64,000 nt of DNA from the NCBI GenBank assembly GCA_035048495.1, contig CM068546.1, positions 12,964,435 through 13,028,434 of the forward strand, in the 5' to 3' direction. Below, one piece after another: positions 12,101 through 22,968 of this stretch. The notes beneath the pieces were generated by a model, which worked only from the letters and a program-made list of their open reading frames with translations, was not told the DNA's origin and ran no database searches. Numbering within the stretch: position 1 is the first letter of the stretch; each line of letters begins with the position of its first letter. This DNA comes from Euptelea pleiosperma. Taxonomy: Eukaryota; Streptophyta; Magnoliopsida; Ranunculales; Eupteleaceae. A program made the translations under genes and the position numbers.

Positions 12101-15100
12101 TGGCCAAGTCCTGAAATACACAGTGAGAAGGAAAAAATGTTGCAGAGCAGTTAAGGTTCTTTGTAAGAGAACTGACAGATAAGAAGTTAGTAGCAAATTT
12201 GGGAACATGAAGTACTGAAGGTAAAGATAGGCCAGAAGAGAGAGTGACACACCCTTTCCCCGAGACAGAAGAAAGGGTGCCATCGGCAATGCGGACTTTA
12301 TCCGCACCAGAACACATAGAATATGATGAAAAAGAAGATGACATACCAGTCATATGCTCTGAGGCCCCCAAATCAATGGTCCGGGGTGTACTAGTAATAG
12401 AAGCGGAAGCAGAGACAAGGTTGACAAAGCTGATGATACCTGATTGTGTGAACGTAGAAGCGGCAGTGGGACCATCCAATTGGGCCATAAAGCGACGCAA
12501 GTTCTCTATCTCATCTCTAGAGAAGGGTGCTGGGGACGTAACAGAAGGCTGAGGAGCAGCAGTAGAGGTGGGTGGCGACCCTGGTGTAGAATCCATAGTC
12601 GCACTGTGAGCAGTAGTGGGAGTCCCGGGTAGCTATGGTGGCGGCCATGAATTTGGTAGCACCGATCCTTGCTGTGGCCTTTACGACCACACCCCTCACA
12701 CACATGTAAGCTCCAACATCGATCCCTGGTGTGGCCTTTCTTGCCACAATGAGGACAAGTAGGTGGAGGACCCCCCTTGGGGCCACTGGTGGCGACCGAG
12801 GTTTTAGACTTAGGGGCTTTGGAAGTAGACGGGAAGGCAGCCAAGGCGGACTTTTCATGGCCGGGAGAAGGAGACATGACTTCTCTGCAGCTGTCATCAC
12901 TCTGAACATATGCATATACCTGATTGAGGGATGTCAATGTGTCTTTACTAAGCAACTGGACACGGGCTAACTCAAAATCAGCATTCAAGTCGGCAAGAAA
13001 CTCATAACTCCGGTTTTGTTCAACCAACTTTCGATATTGCAAGCCATCCTCTGGGCACTTAGGCGTAAAGACCTGATAAAAGTCCAGTTCTTCCCACATA
13101 CTACGGAGCTTTGCAAAATAATCAGCCAAGGATAAATCACCTTGACGGAGGGAGGCAATACTCTAGCGCAACTGATATACACGGGCGACATTCTACTGTT
13201 GCGAATAAGTCTGGGCTGCTGCATCCCAGATCTCCTTGGCCGTGGAAAAAAACATGAATCCTTTGCTAATGTGGGACTCCATAGAGTTAAGGAGCCATGA
13301 CATAACCGCTAAATTACCTGTCTCCCATTGTTCAAACTTAGGATCTGTCTCAGCAGGTGCTGGTAATCAACCAGTGATGTACCCTTGTTTCCCTCGACCA
13401 CCAATAAACATCTTTGGCAGCCCTAGACCACTCCAAGTAATTTTTTTCAGCCAACTTGGTGGTGGTGATCTGCAAACTCGGATTCTCAAACGACATTGGG
13501 ACTGGAACGGTAGTCCCGGTGGAGCCGGAGGACACATCAGATGCCTTAGACTCATTCAAAGTCGACATCCCCACTCCAAAAAAGTAAATAAGAGTACCAC
13601 AAAGAGTAACAATCCACAAAGAAATCAAGAAAAAACCCTCAAGAACAGATCTGAAGGTATATAGAGGAGAGAGCAAGTCCCTCGATGTAAATCGCACCTG
13701 TTAAGCAACCACGGAGCAAGGGGTACGCTATAGAGCACCCAAATCGCAGCCAAAAGGAGTCAACATTTGTAGAAAACGTATGGTGAGTATGCATAGAGAA
13801 GGGGAGTGCGTGGACAGCAATCTTGACCCCAAAAAAGTCGTCGACGGTAGTATAGAGGGAGAGAAATCGACCCACACGCTTCAATCCTCCATGGATTTGA
13901 GAGATCCACCTATGGATGTGTAAATAAGATAATAGGGGACCAAAACGAAGCAACAAGCCCCCCCCAATAGTATCCGTATGGTTCCACAAAGCACCGAGAA
14001 GAAAAAAATGATTTTTGTGATTTTTTTTTGAAAATCAGCAAAAACACATCGAAGAAGGCTCCAAAAAATCACCAAAAATCCCCAAAAATCGAGATCTAGT
14101 AGAGATGAGAGTTTGAGTCCATCATCTCTACCTTGTCCGTACGGCTGATGACGTCAGCCGTACGGCTGGATGACGTCAGCAAGGCTGCACGCAGTGTCGA
14201 AACCTCTAAGGTTTCTCCAAGCCTCCCACGATCTCGTACGTAAGTCCGGATATGGATCCAATAACGATTTGCTCTGATACCAAGTAGAAGTTCTTCAGTT
14301 CTGCACGTAGAGGAAAGAGAAGAGAGAAGATGGAGAAGATGGGTTATGTGTGTTAACCCTACACACACCCCAATAAATCTTATTTATATTAATAAGTGTG
14401 GGCCCTTACATAAGTGAGAAAATAAGTATATAGAGACACCAAACAATAGCTAATAACAGAGACATCCTTCAACAAGTTGACTCTCTATTAACAGTTGAGG
14501 ATGAAGTTGCGGCCAGAAGTAGTGCCAGAGTTTTAAGCCAAACATGGGGGTGGACGAAGATATTTCTGAATGTTCATAAGAATGGCCAGTTTAAAGACAC
14601 TGCGGGAGGAAGAAGCATGTCATATAAAATCACTGCAACACAAATTTTCTCGGTTGGAAGATCTCAAACATCCACATTGCAACATTCATTGATCATCCTG
14701 TATCCATCACCAGCAAGCCCATCAACCAAAGACGAACTATTCATGGAAGAAAAAGATAGGAAAGAGCATTCTAATCCTTCTTTATTTATCTAATTATCTA
14801 TTTCTGAGGAAGAGACGGGACAGGAGAAGACAACATAAAATTGACCAACACTTTTGCGTTCAAACAATTGTAAGATGATACTAGAAAAGGCTTATAGTTT
14901 CTCTGTCCCACCTACTATAAATAGTTTATGAGGGAACAGGGAAAGACAACAAAAACTTGATTAATACATCTTAGTTCAAACAGTTGTAAGAAGATACCAA
15001 AAAAGGCTTTTCGTTTGTCTCAGTTCCACCTACTGAAGATAAAATACGATATCATGGCCTCTAGTAATGAGGTTATTGAAGGCAATGAGTGTTAAGAAGT

Positions 15101-18100
15101 GAGATCATGAATGATGCATTATCATTATGATTCATGTATTTGTGTGGTGATCGGAAGCTTTTTCTCATGTGAGTATCATATTTAATTATAACTATTTTCT
15201 ACTCTGACATATTAATTAGTTTTTTCTTATTTAATTATAAAAATAGTAACACTTGGACTTCGTCCGCTTCAGCTCGACCAACGCATTGTCACCTCAGCGA
15301 CTCATTCCAGTACTAGACTGATCTACTCAGGAAACAACACTGGAATTCATACATATTAGTTTGCATATATTTGTTAATCAATACCTGGCACTTTCCAGTT
15401 ATTTATGATCCATGTCACCCTGATCCCTAGGAATTGATCCATTGAGAAATAGAAACAAGAAACTCTAGCTTAACATTAACAAGCACTGAACCATACAAGA
15501 TACGAGGTTTCATGTGACTCAGCTTCATCATGAATGCTAACCTTCATTAGATATTCTGCTTGATCTTGAGGAGGTACTCTAACCTTCGGTGAACTTGATT
15601 GCATTGGAGAACCTATAGATCCATCATTTCCTGTAGTTTGACCATCTTTTGCATTCATGTTTCCCCTAGGTAATACCCTAAATCTCCGTGGATCCATATC
15701 TCCATAGTTGGGTGAACTACCAAGGTTGCCTTGTGCCTGAGCCTGCGCTAAGACCTGCTGTTGTTGTTGCGGAGTCAAAAGTTGAAACTGAGTTGGGGTG
15801 GTCTGTAGAAAAGGCTTCTGTACTTGTGCACCTAAACTTGGGCGTAGTTGATCAATGCCCTATATAATTTCACAATAACAATAGTCAAAAGGCTGATTAC
15901 ATCCAAACTAGAAAGATTAATGTCTAGTATCCCCAGGGAAAATAGAGTCTAATATGTAACTTACAGTTAAAGGCCAACCCTTCAATGGAAGACCACTCAC
16001 ACCTTGGTTCAATCCTGGGATGAGGATAAGGAAAAGAAATGATAAGAATTATTTCAAGCAACTTGAAACACTAAGTTCAATTTGACTGAGTTTCCAAAAA
16101 TACACCTTCCCACATGGAGATGAGTTCAGGGCTGATTTTTTGTGAGGATGATCTCAATAATGTGTAGATCATCCTTACAAATATCAGCCCATTCAAACAT
16201 TTATAGCACTATGAAAAGTGGATTACAAGTTGAAAAATTCTAGTGTCCATTTTTACAGTTAAAAAAGTCCACATTTGATAGGGGTTAGAAGTTTCAGAAA
16301 TGGCTGATCTTTTGAGGAGATCATCCTCACCAAAAATCAGCCCCTTAACTCAGCTCCATGTGGGTCCCACGACCATGTGTCATTTTATGAGTCAAAGCAT
16401 GAGAACATATCCCAACCCTATATATAGACACATTTTTGATAAACAGTCAATAATATTAAAAGTGGTAACAATGATATGGAACAAACAGCAACTTGACAAA
16501 GTTCCAAGTACGATTGGCCGTAATTGTCACTAGAATTGATTGTAATTCCATATGTTCAAGCTTGAGCATATTTCCTGCTCACAAATGGCCCCAATTGTCA
16601 TGAGCATTGATTGTAACTCCTTATTTACAAGATATCATATGAATATCCAAAGTTTCAAACTAGAAATAAATCCAACTTCATTTCCACTTTGCATCCTATT
16701 TCTAACATTCGAAATGAACTGTAAATATATGGTATGGTCCCACACAAATACGAAACAATATTAACAGGAACAAGAACTCGATAGGGGTGTTTAAGCAACA
16801 CGCGCATGCACACACATAATTTTTTGGCCTCGAATTTCTAAATTGAAATCGTATTAAACACGATTACGTCTCACTGTTCTTTTGTCGTTCCCCTTTTTTA
16901 ACTGTACTTTTGACTGTCAAACCAAACTCTCCTCGAACTTTACCCGACTGCATTTCTGCCGTATGCTAAATTGCTAAGGGCTCCTGAGCCTGCTCTCAGA
17001 CTAACCTCAAGGGCTACGAAAATAGCAGGTACACAATACCAAGCCAATATACTCTGTCCCAATACCTTGCAACACTGACGGAACTTGGAACAGCCAACCT
17101 CTGGACCTATATGTGAGTTCACATATTCCTTTTTGGGGCATGATCTCCTCAGTCACCTGAGAACATACTCAACATTGTGTCGGTCAACATCTGCTGACCA
17201 AGGGGATGTGGACCAATACAAGATTATGGTATTTTAGTTCCCTTCAGTTTACTGAAAGGATCATTTCCTTTATTTCTTTTAATATCTAAGTAATCAAATC
17301 AATCCATTGCTCATAATTCTGTAACAATGTATGATGCTCTAAAGAATCAAATAATCTTACCTGCACTGCCTAGTCCAGATTTTGCCTGCATAATCCCCTG
17401 ACCATATATTGATGAAGGATCCATAGGCAAAGATCTTTGAGTTACACCTAAGTTAACTTCGCTCTTGATGTCCTACAATTCCAGAATAATATATAACTCA
17501 AGCACTCTGAACAAAGATGTCCAAAACAAAAATAGAAGGGGGAGGAAAAAAAATAGCAAAAGGAAAAACATATAGTCCAAGTAGTTACAGTGGTCTGTTG
17601 AGTTCGTGCCTGAATTTGCTGCAACGCTGCAGACACACTTCCCGGATTACCTTGGACCAACTGACTGTGTCAGCAATAAGAGAGCAAGAAAAATGAACAC
17701 CCCTCCCACCCCAAAAAAGCAAGAAAAATGAAAACAATGCACTAGAGTGAAAAGATTACCCCGGATGATTGGATGCTGATTTCAAAAGGGCCATTCTGCC
17801 AGCCTCAATAAGTTGTGGGGGAGTCTCTGAATCCATTGAGTGAGGGTGTTTCAAGCGTTCTTCATAAATTTTTGCTGCCAATACACTGGCTTGAGACTGC
17901 CCCAGCATTCCTTCAGAGTTCATCGCATTTATTGGACCACTGAGGGAAGGATGATTAGCATCCCTACGTTGCAATTGAACATGGCGTTGCTGCAGCAATT
18001 GCTGCATTTGCAGCTGTTGCTGGTGCTCCCTCGCCTTGATTTGCTGCGCCTGTTTATCATGGAGGAAATTTGAGCAAGTTGAGTATACCACTCTTATCAA

Positions 18101-18643
18101 CTAAGACACTGAAATCAACAAGCACCTCATTAAAGAGAACCCCAGAAAACCGATATATCTACATAGATACCTCTATATAGGCTGCAGCAACCTCAGAATG
18201 TTTCTCGTTTGTCCTTGCAATGAAGATGTCCCAAAAGACAGACCACCATTCAAAGAGAAACCCTCCGGGAGCATCGATCGCTACATATTCAAGTTATGAG
18301 TTACATACACAACTGTCATAAAAGTTTTATAGCCTAAATATCTTAAATTCTCCAATTCGATCATTCAAGAACTAAATTTAGAATACAAATTAAGATTCGT
18401 TGAGCATCATCAAACATTATTACCCACTGGATCTGCAGCAACCTTCCCTTCTGTCATGAAGGCCTTCGCCGAAGCATGCAAATTTCTTTTCAACAAATAA
18501 TCATAAATATAAACATCAAGCCTGGCAAAAGAAAAAGGATCAAATAGCTACTGCATTAGAAGAATTCGAAAAACGCCATCAAATCAACAGAAAACCCTTT
18601 AGAACACATACATCTTATCTGCTTCCCAGTTACTCTGCGCCAT
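5291..18643 (-). CDS. LUH: LEUNIG_HOMOLOG/LEUNIG-type transcriptional co-repressor, 13 coding exons (3' end outside window)
   Basis: Plant Groucho/Tup1-type co-repressors of this family act in the nucleus with SEUSS-type adaptors to repress developmental genes. Coding exons in order (minus strand): 18643-18612, 18521-18424, 18280-18171, 18049-17760, 17664-17589, 17472-17361, 16014-15965, 15859-15542, 7340-7257, 7053-6823, 6157-6016, 5913-5804, 5440-5291. All junctions are GT/AG, phases match, and the exons sum to 1803 nt (601 codons). The protein begins [20 protein letters not shown] (LisH/LUFS, about residues 1-88), followed by a Gln-rich region, a basic NNRKRK patch near 391-396 and the first WD40 repeats (about 515-601). 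The family is near 780 residues, so the remaining WD40 repeats are missing from the window. [10 protein letters not shown] and the [10 protein letters not shown] region fit LUH better than LUG. No stop or frameshift is seen in any exon. Whether the gene is complete on the left cannot be decided here. Confidence 0.93.
6417..6838. repeat. Tandem duplication (period about 210 bp) covering an exon-intron border
   Basis: Two head-to-tail units (about 6417-6627 and 6628-6838) are nearly identical. Shared landmarks include TATATAAATAAACAATACAT, CTGGAGTGTCTCCTT and the splice-donor context TAATACCAGCTGAT (6609-6620 and 6819-6830). The right-hand unit contains the real end of exon 10 of the LEUNIG-like gene; the left unit is an intronic copy with the same donor. 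The copy lacks an upstream acceptor, so it should not form an exon. Confidence 0.88.
6823..7340 (-). CDS. LUH: LEUNIG-like exons 9-10: poly-Gln tract and NLS-like segment
   Basis: Exon 9 (7340-7257) is 28 codons with a run of seven Gln written by a CAG repeat. Exon 10 (7053-6823) starts NNRKRK, a basic nuclear-localisation-like patch, followed by [18 protein letters not shown] and [17 protein letters not shown], both typical of the LUH group. Exon 10 ends SSSNQL just before a GTATTA donor; that donor and the last 18 exon bases are duplicated about 210 bp downstream in the intron. Confidence 0.93.
7341..8953. other. LEUNIG-like intron 8, distal part
   Basis: AT-rich intronic sequence between exon 9 and the copia element. 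It includes a C/T-rich stretch (about 7720-7800) and long A/T tracts near 8060-8290. I recognise no gene or transposon in it. Confidence 0.5.
8954..9145 (-). repeat. 3' LTR of copia element
   Basis: 192-bp direct repeat of 14283-14474. On the minus strand it begins TGTTGAAGG immediately after the polypurine tract and ends CTTCTACT. It ends CT and not the usual CA. Confidence 0.92.
9153..9638 (-). pseudogene. Copia RNase H domain
   Basis: The open frame encodes [75 protein letters not shown] and QLADILTKG, the standard order of copia RNase H. It ends at the polypurine tract next to the 3' LTR. The segment joining RT to RNase H (about 9640-9965) is recognisable in pieces but carries stops. Confidence 0.9.
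9966..10595 (-). pseudogene. Copia reverse transcriptase
   Basis: The copia RT domain is split by one in-frame stop at 10188 (a Trp-to-TGA change before [13 protein letters not shown]). Conserved blocks are [56 protein letters not shown] and the catalytic box [12 protein letters not shown] with both Asp residues present. FLGIEVARS follows. RT makes element cDNA from RNA primed by tRNA-Met. Confidence 0.92.
10926..12596 (-). pseudogene. Copia protease and integrase region of pol
   Basis: A 556-codon open frame. The protease active-site region reads [11 protein letters not shown]; the usual motif is DSGAS, so a catalytic-loop Ser is replaced by Leu. The integrase zinc domain shows HARLGH and CEIC (HHCC). 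The catalytic core retains its three acidic positions in [15 protein letters not shown] and [10 protein letters not shown]; the last motif is normally AERKNR, so Arg has changed to Cys. The C-terminal stretch ([24 protein letters not shown]) matches copia integrase ends. The frame continues toward RT but is interrupted at 10926. Confidence 0.9.
12506..13697 (-). pseudogene. Copia gag (DUF4219-like N-terminus and two CCHC zinc knuckles)
   Basis: Gag forms the virus-like particle. The N-terminal part (13697-13350) contains [17 protein letters not shown], the usual gag-polypeptide signature. The next open frame (13129-12506) contains [15 protein letters not shown] and two zinc knuckles: [14 protein letters not shown] and [14 protein letters not shown], both with intact Cys/His spacing (C-x2-C-x4-H-x4-C). 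The two parts are separated by stops near 13130-13350, so gag is broken. Confidence 0.88.
14283..14474 (-). repeat. 5' LTR of copia element
   Basis: 192-bp repeat. Three transition differences from the 3' LTR are visible (in the TAAATGAG, GTACATAG and ACGTCC contexts). It is followed on the minus strand by the primer-binding site TGGTATCAGAGC at about 14270-14281. Confidence 0.92.
14475..15541. other. LEUNIG-like intron 8, proximal part
   Basis: Intronic sequence between the copia element and exon 8. Two similar segments (about 14880-14935 and 14990-15045, sharing AAAGGCTTnnnGTTT and CCACCTACTnnA) look like a diverged direct repeat. No gene seen. Confidence 0.45.
15542..18049 (-). CDS. LUH: LEUNIG-like exons 4-8: Gln-rich central region
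   Basis: Exons 18049-17760, 17664-17589, 17472-17361, 16014-15965 and 15859-15542 encode the Q-rich and low-complexity middle of the protein. Recognisable family blocks include [60 protein letters not shown] and [13 protein letters not shown]. This region is the flexible, activation/repression-interface part of the family. The 1346-bp intron between exons 6 and 7 (16015-17360) carries a MITE. Confidence 0.93.
16080..16440. mobile_element. MITE (family C) in LEUNIG-like intron
   Basis: This segment is related to the element at 45106-45507. Shared blocks are GAGGATGATCTC, ACCAAAAATCAG, AAGTGGATTACAAGTTGAAAAATT with TCCATTTT, and GGGTCCCACG. Its two ends are inverted copies (GATGAGTTCAGGGCTGATTTTT versus AAAAATCAGCCCCTTAACTC). 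It is flanked on the right by CCCTATATATAG. Confidence 0.65.
18171..18643 (-). CDS. LUH: LEUNIG-like exons 1-3: LisH/LUFS domain
   Basis: Exon 1 (18643-18612) starts at the ATG of [11 protein letters not shown]; its last Met codon is split by the intron. Exon 2 (18521-18424) encodes the rest of the LisH helix pair ([23 protein letters not shown]). Exon 3 (18280-18171) encodes [20 protein letters not shown] and ARTNEKHSE, the most conserved block of the LUFS domain, which contacts SEUSS-type partners. All three introns here are short. The start is set by exact family agreement at the N-terminus. Confidence 0.95.
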
Positions 18644-19244
18644 GTTTTAGTTTTAACTCCAACAAAAGAAACATAAAAAAACTGCTCGCAACAGCCAAAA
18701 TGATAGCAATTCACTCCTGCAATTAAGTCATTCTTCATGTTAAAGATCTCTTGCAGAAGAATTCAAAGAACTTCAATTCAAGAAAGAAAACTGAACAGAA
18801 ACCTCGCAGAAATTTCGCAAAAAGATGATCAAATCGAACTGCTTTCAGAAGAACTAACCTTATATCCTACCAACAAGATAGATCAAAGCCTACATTACCG
18901 ACCCAGGGTTCCACGCAAACTCGATCTCCATATCTTAAACCCTAATTCGAACTCCAGTAACTAAAATTCACCAAACTTAACCAAATTTAGCTAAAGAATT
19001 TAAGCAAACACTCATGATCTTCACCACGAACTTGAAAAAAAAAAAAACCGGAACTTCGTGCAAGAATCGTGATCTGAACTCATACCTTAGAATATTTCGA
19101 CGGTAAACAAAGTTCTTAACGACAATATTAACGTAGAAAATTTGTGTATCTTCACGAAGAAACTAGGGTTTTCGATCAGAACGAAGTATTGATTAACTAG
19201 AACAGCTCAAACTTTAACGCAGAAAAAAATCTCTCCACTTCATT

Positions 19245-19265
19245 CTTTGAATATTTATATATACT
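19245..19265 (-). promoter_or_regulatory. Probable TATA box of the LEUNIG-like gene
   Basis: On the minus strand TATATAAATA lies here, about 600 bp upstream of the ATG. It is followed by a T/C-rich leader and AAACCCTAG at about 19165, a common element of plant 5' leaders. The 18.65-19.2 kb stretch is probably 5'UTR, perhaps with a 5'UTR intron. Exact transcription start and intron borders cannot be read from sequence alone. Confidence 0.5.
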
Positions 19266-19769
19266 TGCACCGCCCTGGACAGATATCACATATCAGAACC
19301 AAAGAAACTAAATTCGACACCGAGCTTGCGATCGAGACCCGAACCTCAGGTGCAACCTATGAGTCCAGGTACGGAATTAGGTTCGGGAGGAAAGGCCTAG
19401 GCTCGGTAAAAAAAGTGATCGACGTTTAATAGCTCGCGTTCGAGATTTCGTCACGGCGTTTATTAGGTGCTTAAACATCGAACAAGACTATGGAAAGCTT
19501 AACGGCGGTTCCTTCTATCGCTGCCTCCTGCAGTCTTCAAGCTGACGTGGTCAGCAGGGAAGGATTTAACTCGCTCGAGGTTTAGCGGGACGGCTTGAAG
19601 AGTAATTATTGGAAAATTGAAGGCTGATTTGGTCGGGTAAAAAGTTTCTGGATAGCCCGTCCAGATTACTTGTATGGGTAGGCCCACTCATCTTGCCACG
19701 TGTGTTGCAATGTCAGGATCAGAGGGTGGATCGGAGCCCGGATAATTACTATGAAAGAGACCATGCCTC

Positions 19770-20395
19770 TTTTCATAGTAAACTTTGCTGACCGTTGATG
19801 TCAGTTAAGCTGTTATGAGAACGCCTTAAAAATTACTAAAATCCAATTGTTAGAGATTACCAATCAGGGTGATTGTGTAAGCATCCATGCGATCAGGTGG
19901 GTCCAGATGACATCGTCGAGTAACAAAAATGGTGCTTCCGCATTTGATAAAGTGTCAGGCATACCTTGTTACATCTTTTTCCATTTATAAAACTATGCCT
20001 CTTTTCATAGTAAACTTTGCTGACCGCTGATGTCAGTGAAGCCGCTGACCACCCAAATTATCAACCACGTGGCACATTGTTAGAGGTCACTGACTGTAGG
20101 GATGTTTGACCAATCCCTAGGTCAACCTACAAACCAAAAATCAACCTAATTAATGATTTCTAACCGTTGTATTGGAGTCATTTTCATGGGTTGATCTTAA
20201 CCATGGGACTTTGAGCATTATTGACCATTATTTGGAGTACAAGGATCCAAAGGTTTGAAATCATTAATCAGGCTGAGTTTTGTTCTGTAGGTCCACATAG
20301 GGATTAGCCAAACATCCATACGGTTGGGGTCCTCTAAGAGTGTGCCACATGGCTCATTTTGTGGGCAGTCAGGGTGGTCAGCAAATTTTACTCCT
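19770..20395. mobile_element. Palindromic MITE (family A), copy 1, with a flanking 48-bp direct repeat
   Basis: The arms are inverted: ACGTGGCACATTGTTAGAGG, GATGTTTGACCAATCCCTAG and AAATCAACCTAATTAATGAT on the left; AATCATTAATCAGGCTGAG, CATAGGGATTAGCC, CATCCATACGG and TAAGAGTGTGCCACATGG on the right. A roughly 48-bp sequence (ATGCCTCTTTTCATAGTAAA and onward through CTTTGCTGACC) occurs twice, at about 19765-19815 and 19990-20040, suggesting a local duplication or nested insertion. The family recurs many times at 44.7, 50-51 and 57-61 kb. Confidence 0.7.
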
Positions 20396-21753
20396 CTTTC
20401 CACGGTTCCACCACTATACTGTGACATTGAAGCAGTGGCCAATCACATCGAGCCACAATCCATTCTGGGTTTGCTTGAAAGCATCAGGGGGATTGTGGCG
20501 CCGTGTGATTGGCCACTGATTTGCTGCTTCAAAATTTTTCTCTCAGATTTTGAAGTGTTTGAAGTCTCTCACCGAAAGTGTCTGACACGTACACCAATCT
20601 CTTAACCCAACCTGTATTAAGCCCTTGGTTAGTGGTTAATAAGGGGTACTTGTCAGACATCTAGGGAGTGGGACTTCAAAGTTTGAAGTTTCCCATGACA
20701 GCAAATTTTTCTCCTGACATGGGGCCATTAGGGGTGGACTAGTCCGAAACTGTTTACAGAATTAAAAGTATGTAAACATTGTCAGTACTGTTGGATGTCC
20801 CTTGAAAAATGTGTTCTTCCAATGTTTTCAAAAAAAATATTTTATAAATTAAAAACACGTTTTTCAAGGAGCATTCAATGGTGGATGCAATGCTTACATA
20901 CTTTTTAAGTCTGCAAACGTATGCATACTAGATTTGTCCATTAGGGGCCGCTACCCAGCTGCGTCTTGTAAGAAAGCCGCCCATCAAGACTATTCTGGAC
21001 GGGCACTCTACAGAAGCGGCAATGGTCGGCAAAAGTCCAAATTACTTGATTCTATAGTTAGATTTTTAAGTTTACAATGTTAAATAACCATTATGCCCCT
21101 TAAGACACAACATGAAGCTAAAGAAGGTGAGATATATTTGTTTTTCCCAGGGTATTTAGGGAATTTGATAGGATTAGAATCATTGGTACAGATTTCTGTT
21201 TCTCTGTCTTCGTTTATCCGGAAATGAGAAAAGGAAAGGAGAACAGCAACAGGACCCAAATACCCCTCAAATAATCCGTTGCTTTTGTCCCCTCATTCTC
21301 CCAAACTACTTTCCTTTATCAGACGGCCAGGTATTGACATCCGCCGTCAATATATTGGGTTATTAACTCAGAGCCGTTGATGGGAAGGAATCCTTCCTTT
21401 GATGTACACGTCGCTTTCGTCTGGGATGTTGTATCTAACATACACCACTATAATATGTGCTATGCCAAAAGGAATGATATTAACCGTCGGATCTTCGTCC
21501 ATTCTTACTGTCCATCATTGATCATGTTTACTTTGCCCCTCTGGAGTAACAAAGTCATAGTTAGGATTATGTTGGGTCAATGTGAGCACGTGGACCTGGA
21601 CATCTCTTTGTTGGGACCCATTCGATGATGTAGGGAAAAGGAAAAGAATGAAAGTCTTTCCCCATCAACTATCATGACGTAAATGGCCACTCGCTTGACC
21701 TCCATTCAAGTGGCGGAGCCAAGGGGGTCAACTTAACTTTGAAAATCTAATAA
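20396..21753. other. Intergenic sequence, no gene recognised
   Basis: Short inverted segments occur (for example ATTGGCCACTGATTTGCTGC near 20510 and GCAGTGGCCAATCACATCG near 20430). No coding exon or known element is identified. Short open frames here look random. Confidence 0.4.
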
Positions 21754-22062
21754 GGGTGTGTTTGATTGCCAAGTGGGAAAATTGCATTTTCCTTGGGAAA
21801 TACACAATTGTCCATGTATTAGATAGCCATTTTAAATCTGTATAATTTTCCCTACCAAGCTATTTAAATCTGGATAATTTTTCCTACTAAGCTCGGAATT
21901 CATTTCCCATCAAGATAGGTGAGAATTCATTTCCACCTGAAAATACGCCTTTATTTTTTCACATGATTTAAATATGTGTTCTTAGTTGCAATCGATCAGT
22001 CGTTTAAGGCATTTCCCATATGTATTTTCTCGGAAAAATTTTCTGTGCAATCAAACACGCCC
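21754..22062. mobile_element. Tourist-like MITE (family B), copy 1
   Basis: Starts GGGTGTGTTTGATTGCC and ends with the inverted counterpart GCAATCAAACACGCCC. Flanked by TAA on both sides (21751-21753 and 22063-22065). A 3-bp TAA target site and about 15-bp inverted ends of this kind are typical of PIF/Harbinger-derived Tourist MITEs. About 309 bp, internally A/T-rich. Confidence 0.85.
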
Positions 22063-22659
22063 TAAGGGTTTTTTCACTTTGTTATCTCAAAAGTACCCTT
22101 TAAAAAAATTTATAGAGGAAAATGACCCCCCTCCCCCCACACCCGTTTTATATGTTTGTTTACGTACTGTCATGCCTTGCAATTCATATACCAGAATATC
22201 TATCTGTGCACGAATACCGATGTGTGAATTAGGAATCTCAATACATCATGAGAATCTGAAAGATCGTAAATGCGAGATAAATAAAGAATTAACTACAAAA
22301 TAACTTAATTAAATTTAATTTAATCCAACAAGGTACATTTGGGTTTAACATCAACCTAAGGAATAAACTAAAGAATCTCAAATAATCGAGTTAAATACAT
22401 CTCGTGAACCTTCCATAAGTCATTGACAAAAATCAACTAAATAATAAAAGCAAACTATCTACTACTACTCGGCCGATATAGATTTTCACCAGATCTATCA
22501 GTTACTTCCTACAATAAGAGAAAACATGGTATACAAAGAAAAATAACTACAAAATACTCTGCAAGTTAACCACGCATTAATTACATGTGCATGTCAAGTG
22601 TGATATACATGTTATCTGTAATATCAAAATAATAATATGATCAAATTACATTCTTATAA

Positions 22660-22965
22660 GGGCGTGTTTGATTACCAAGTGGGAAAATTGTATTTTCCTT
22701 GGGAAAACACAACTGTCCATTGTTAGGTAGCCATTATAAATCTGTATAATTTTCCCTAACGAGCCATTTAAATCTGGATAATTTTCCCTATTAAGGCTGG
22801 AATTCATTTCCCATCCAGATAGGTGAGAATTCATTTTCACTTGAAAATAGTCTTTATTTTCTCACATAATTGAAATATGTGTTCTCAATTGTAATCAATC
22901 AGCCATTTAAGGCATATCCCAGATGTATTTTCTCGGGAAAATTTTCCATGCAATCAAACCCAGCC
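22660..22965. mobile_element. Tourist-like MITE (family B), copy 2
   Basis: About 306 bp, same orientation and strong similarity to the copy at 21754. Starts GGGCGTGTTTGATTACC and ends GCAATCAAACCCAGCC. TAA flanks both ends (22657-22659 and 22966-22968). Confidence 0.87.
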
Positions 22966-22968
22966 TAA

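Larger units (their letters stand above)
8954..14474 (-). mobile_element. Ty1/copia LTR retrotransposon with 192-bp LTRs, inside LEUNIG-like intron
   Basis: The two LTRs (8954-9145 and 14283-14474) are 192 bp each and differ at three positions by eye. On the minus strand the 5' LTR is followed by TTGGTATCAGAGC, the initiator-Met-tRNA primer-binding site. The 3' LTR is preceded by the purine tract TTGAGGGGGAG. Order on the minus strand is gag, protease, integrase, RT, RNase H, which defines copia. The internal frame is interrupted by several stops and shifts, so this copy is not autonomous. Flanking pentamers (CCCAC and AGTTG on the plus strand) do not match, so no target duplication is evident. 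It lies in the same orientation as the host gene. Confidence 0.95.
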
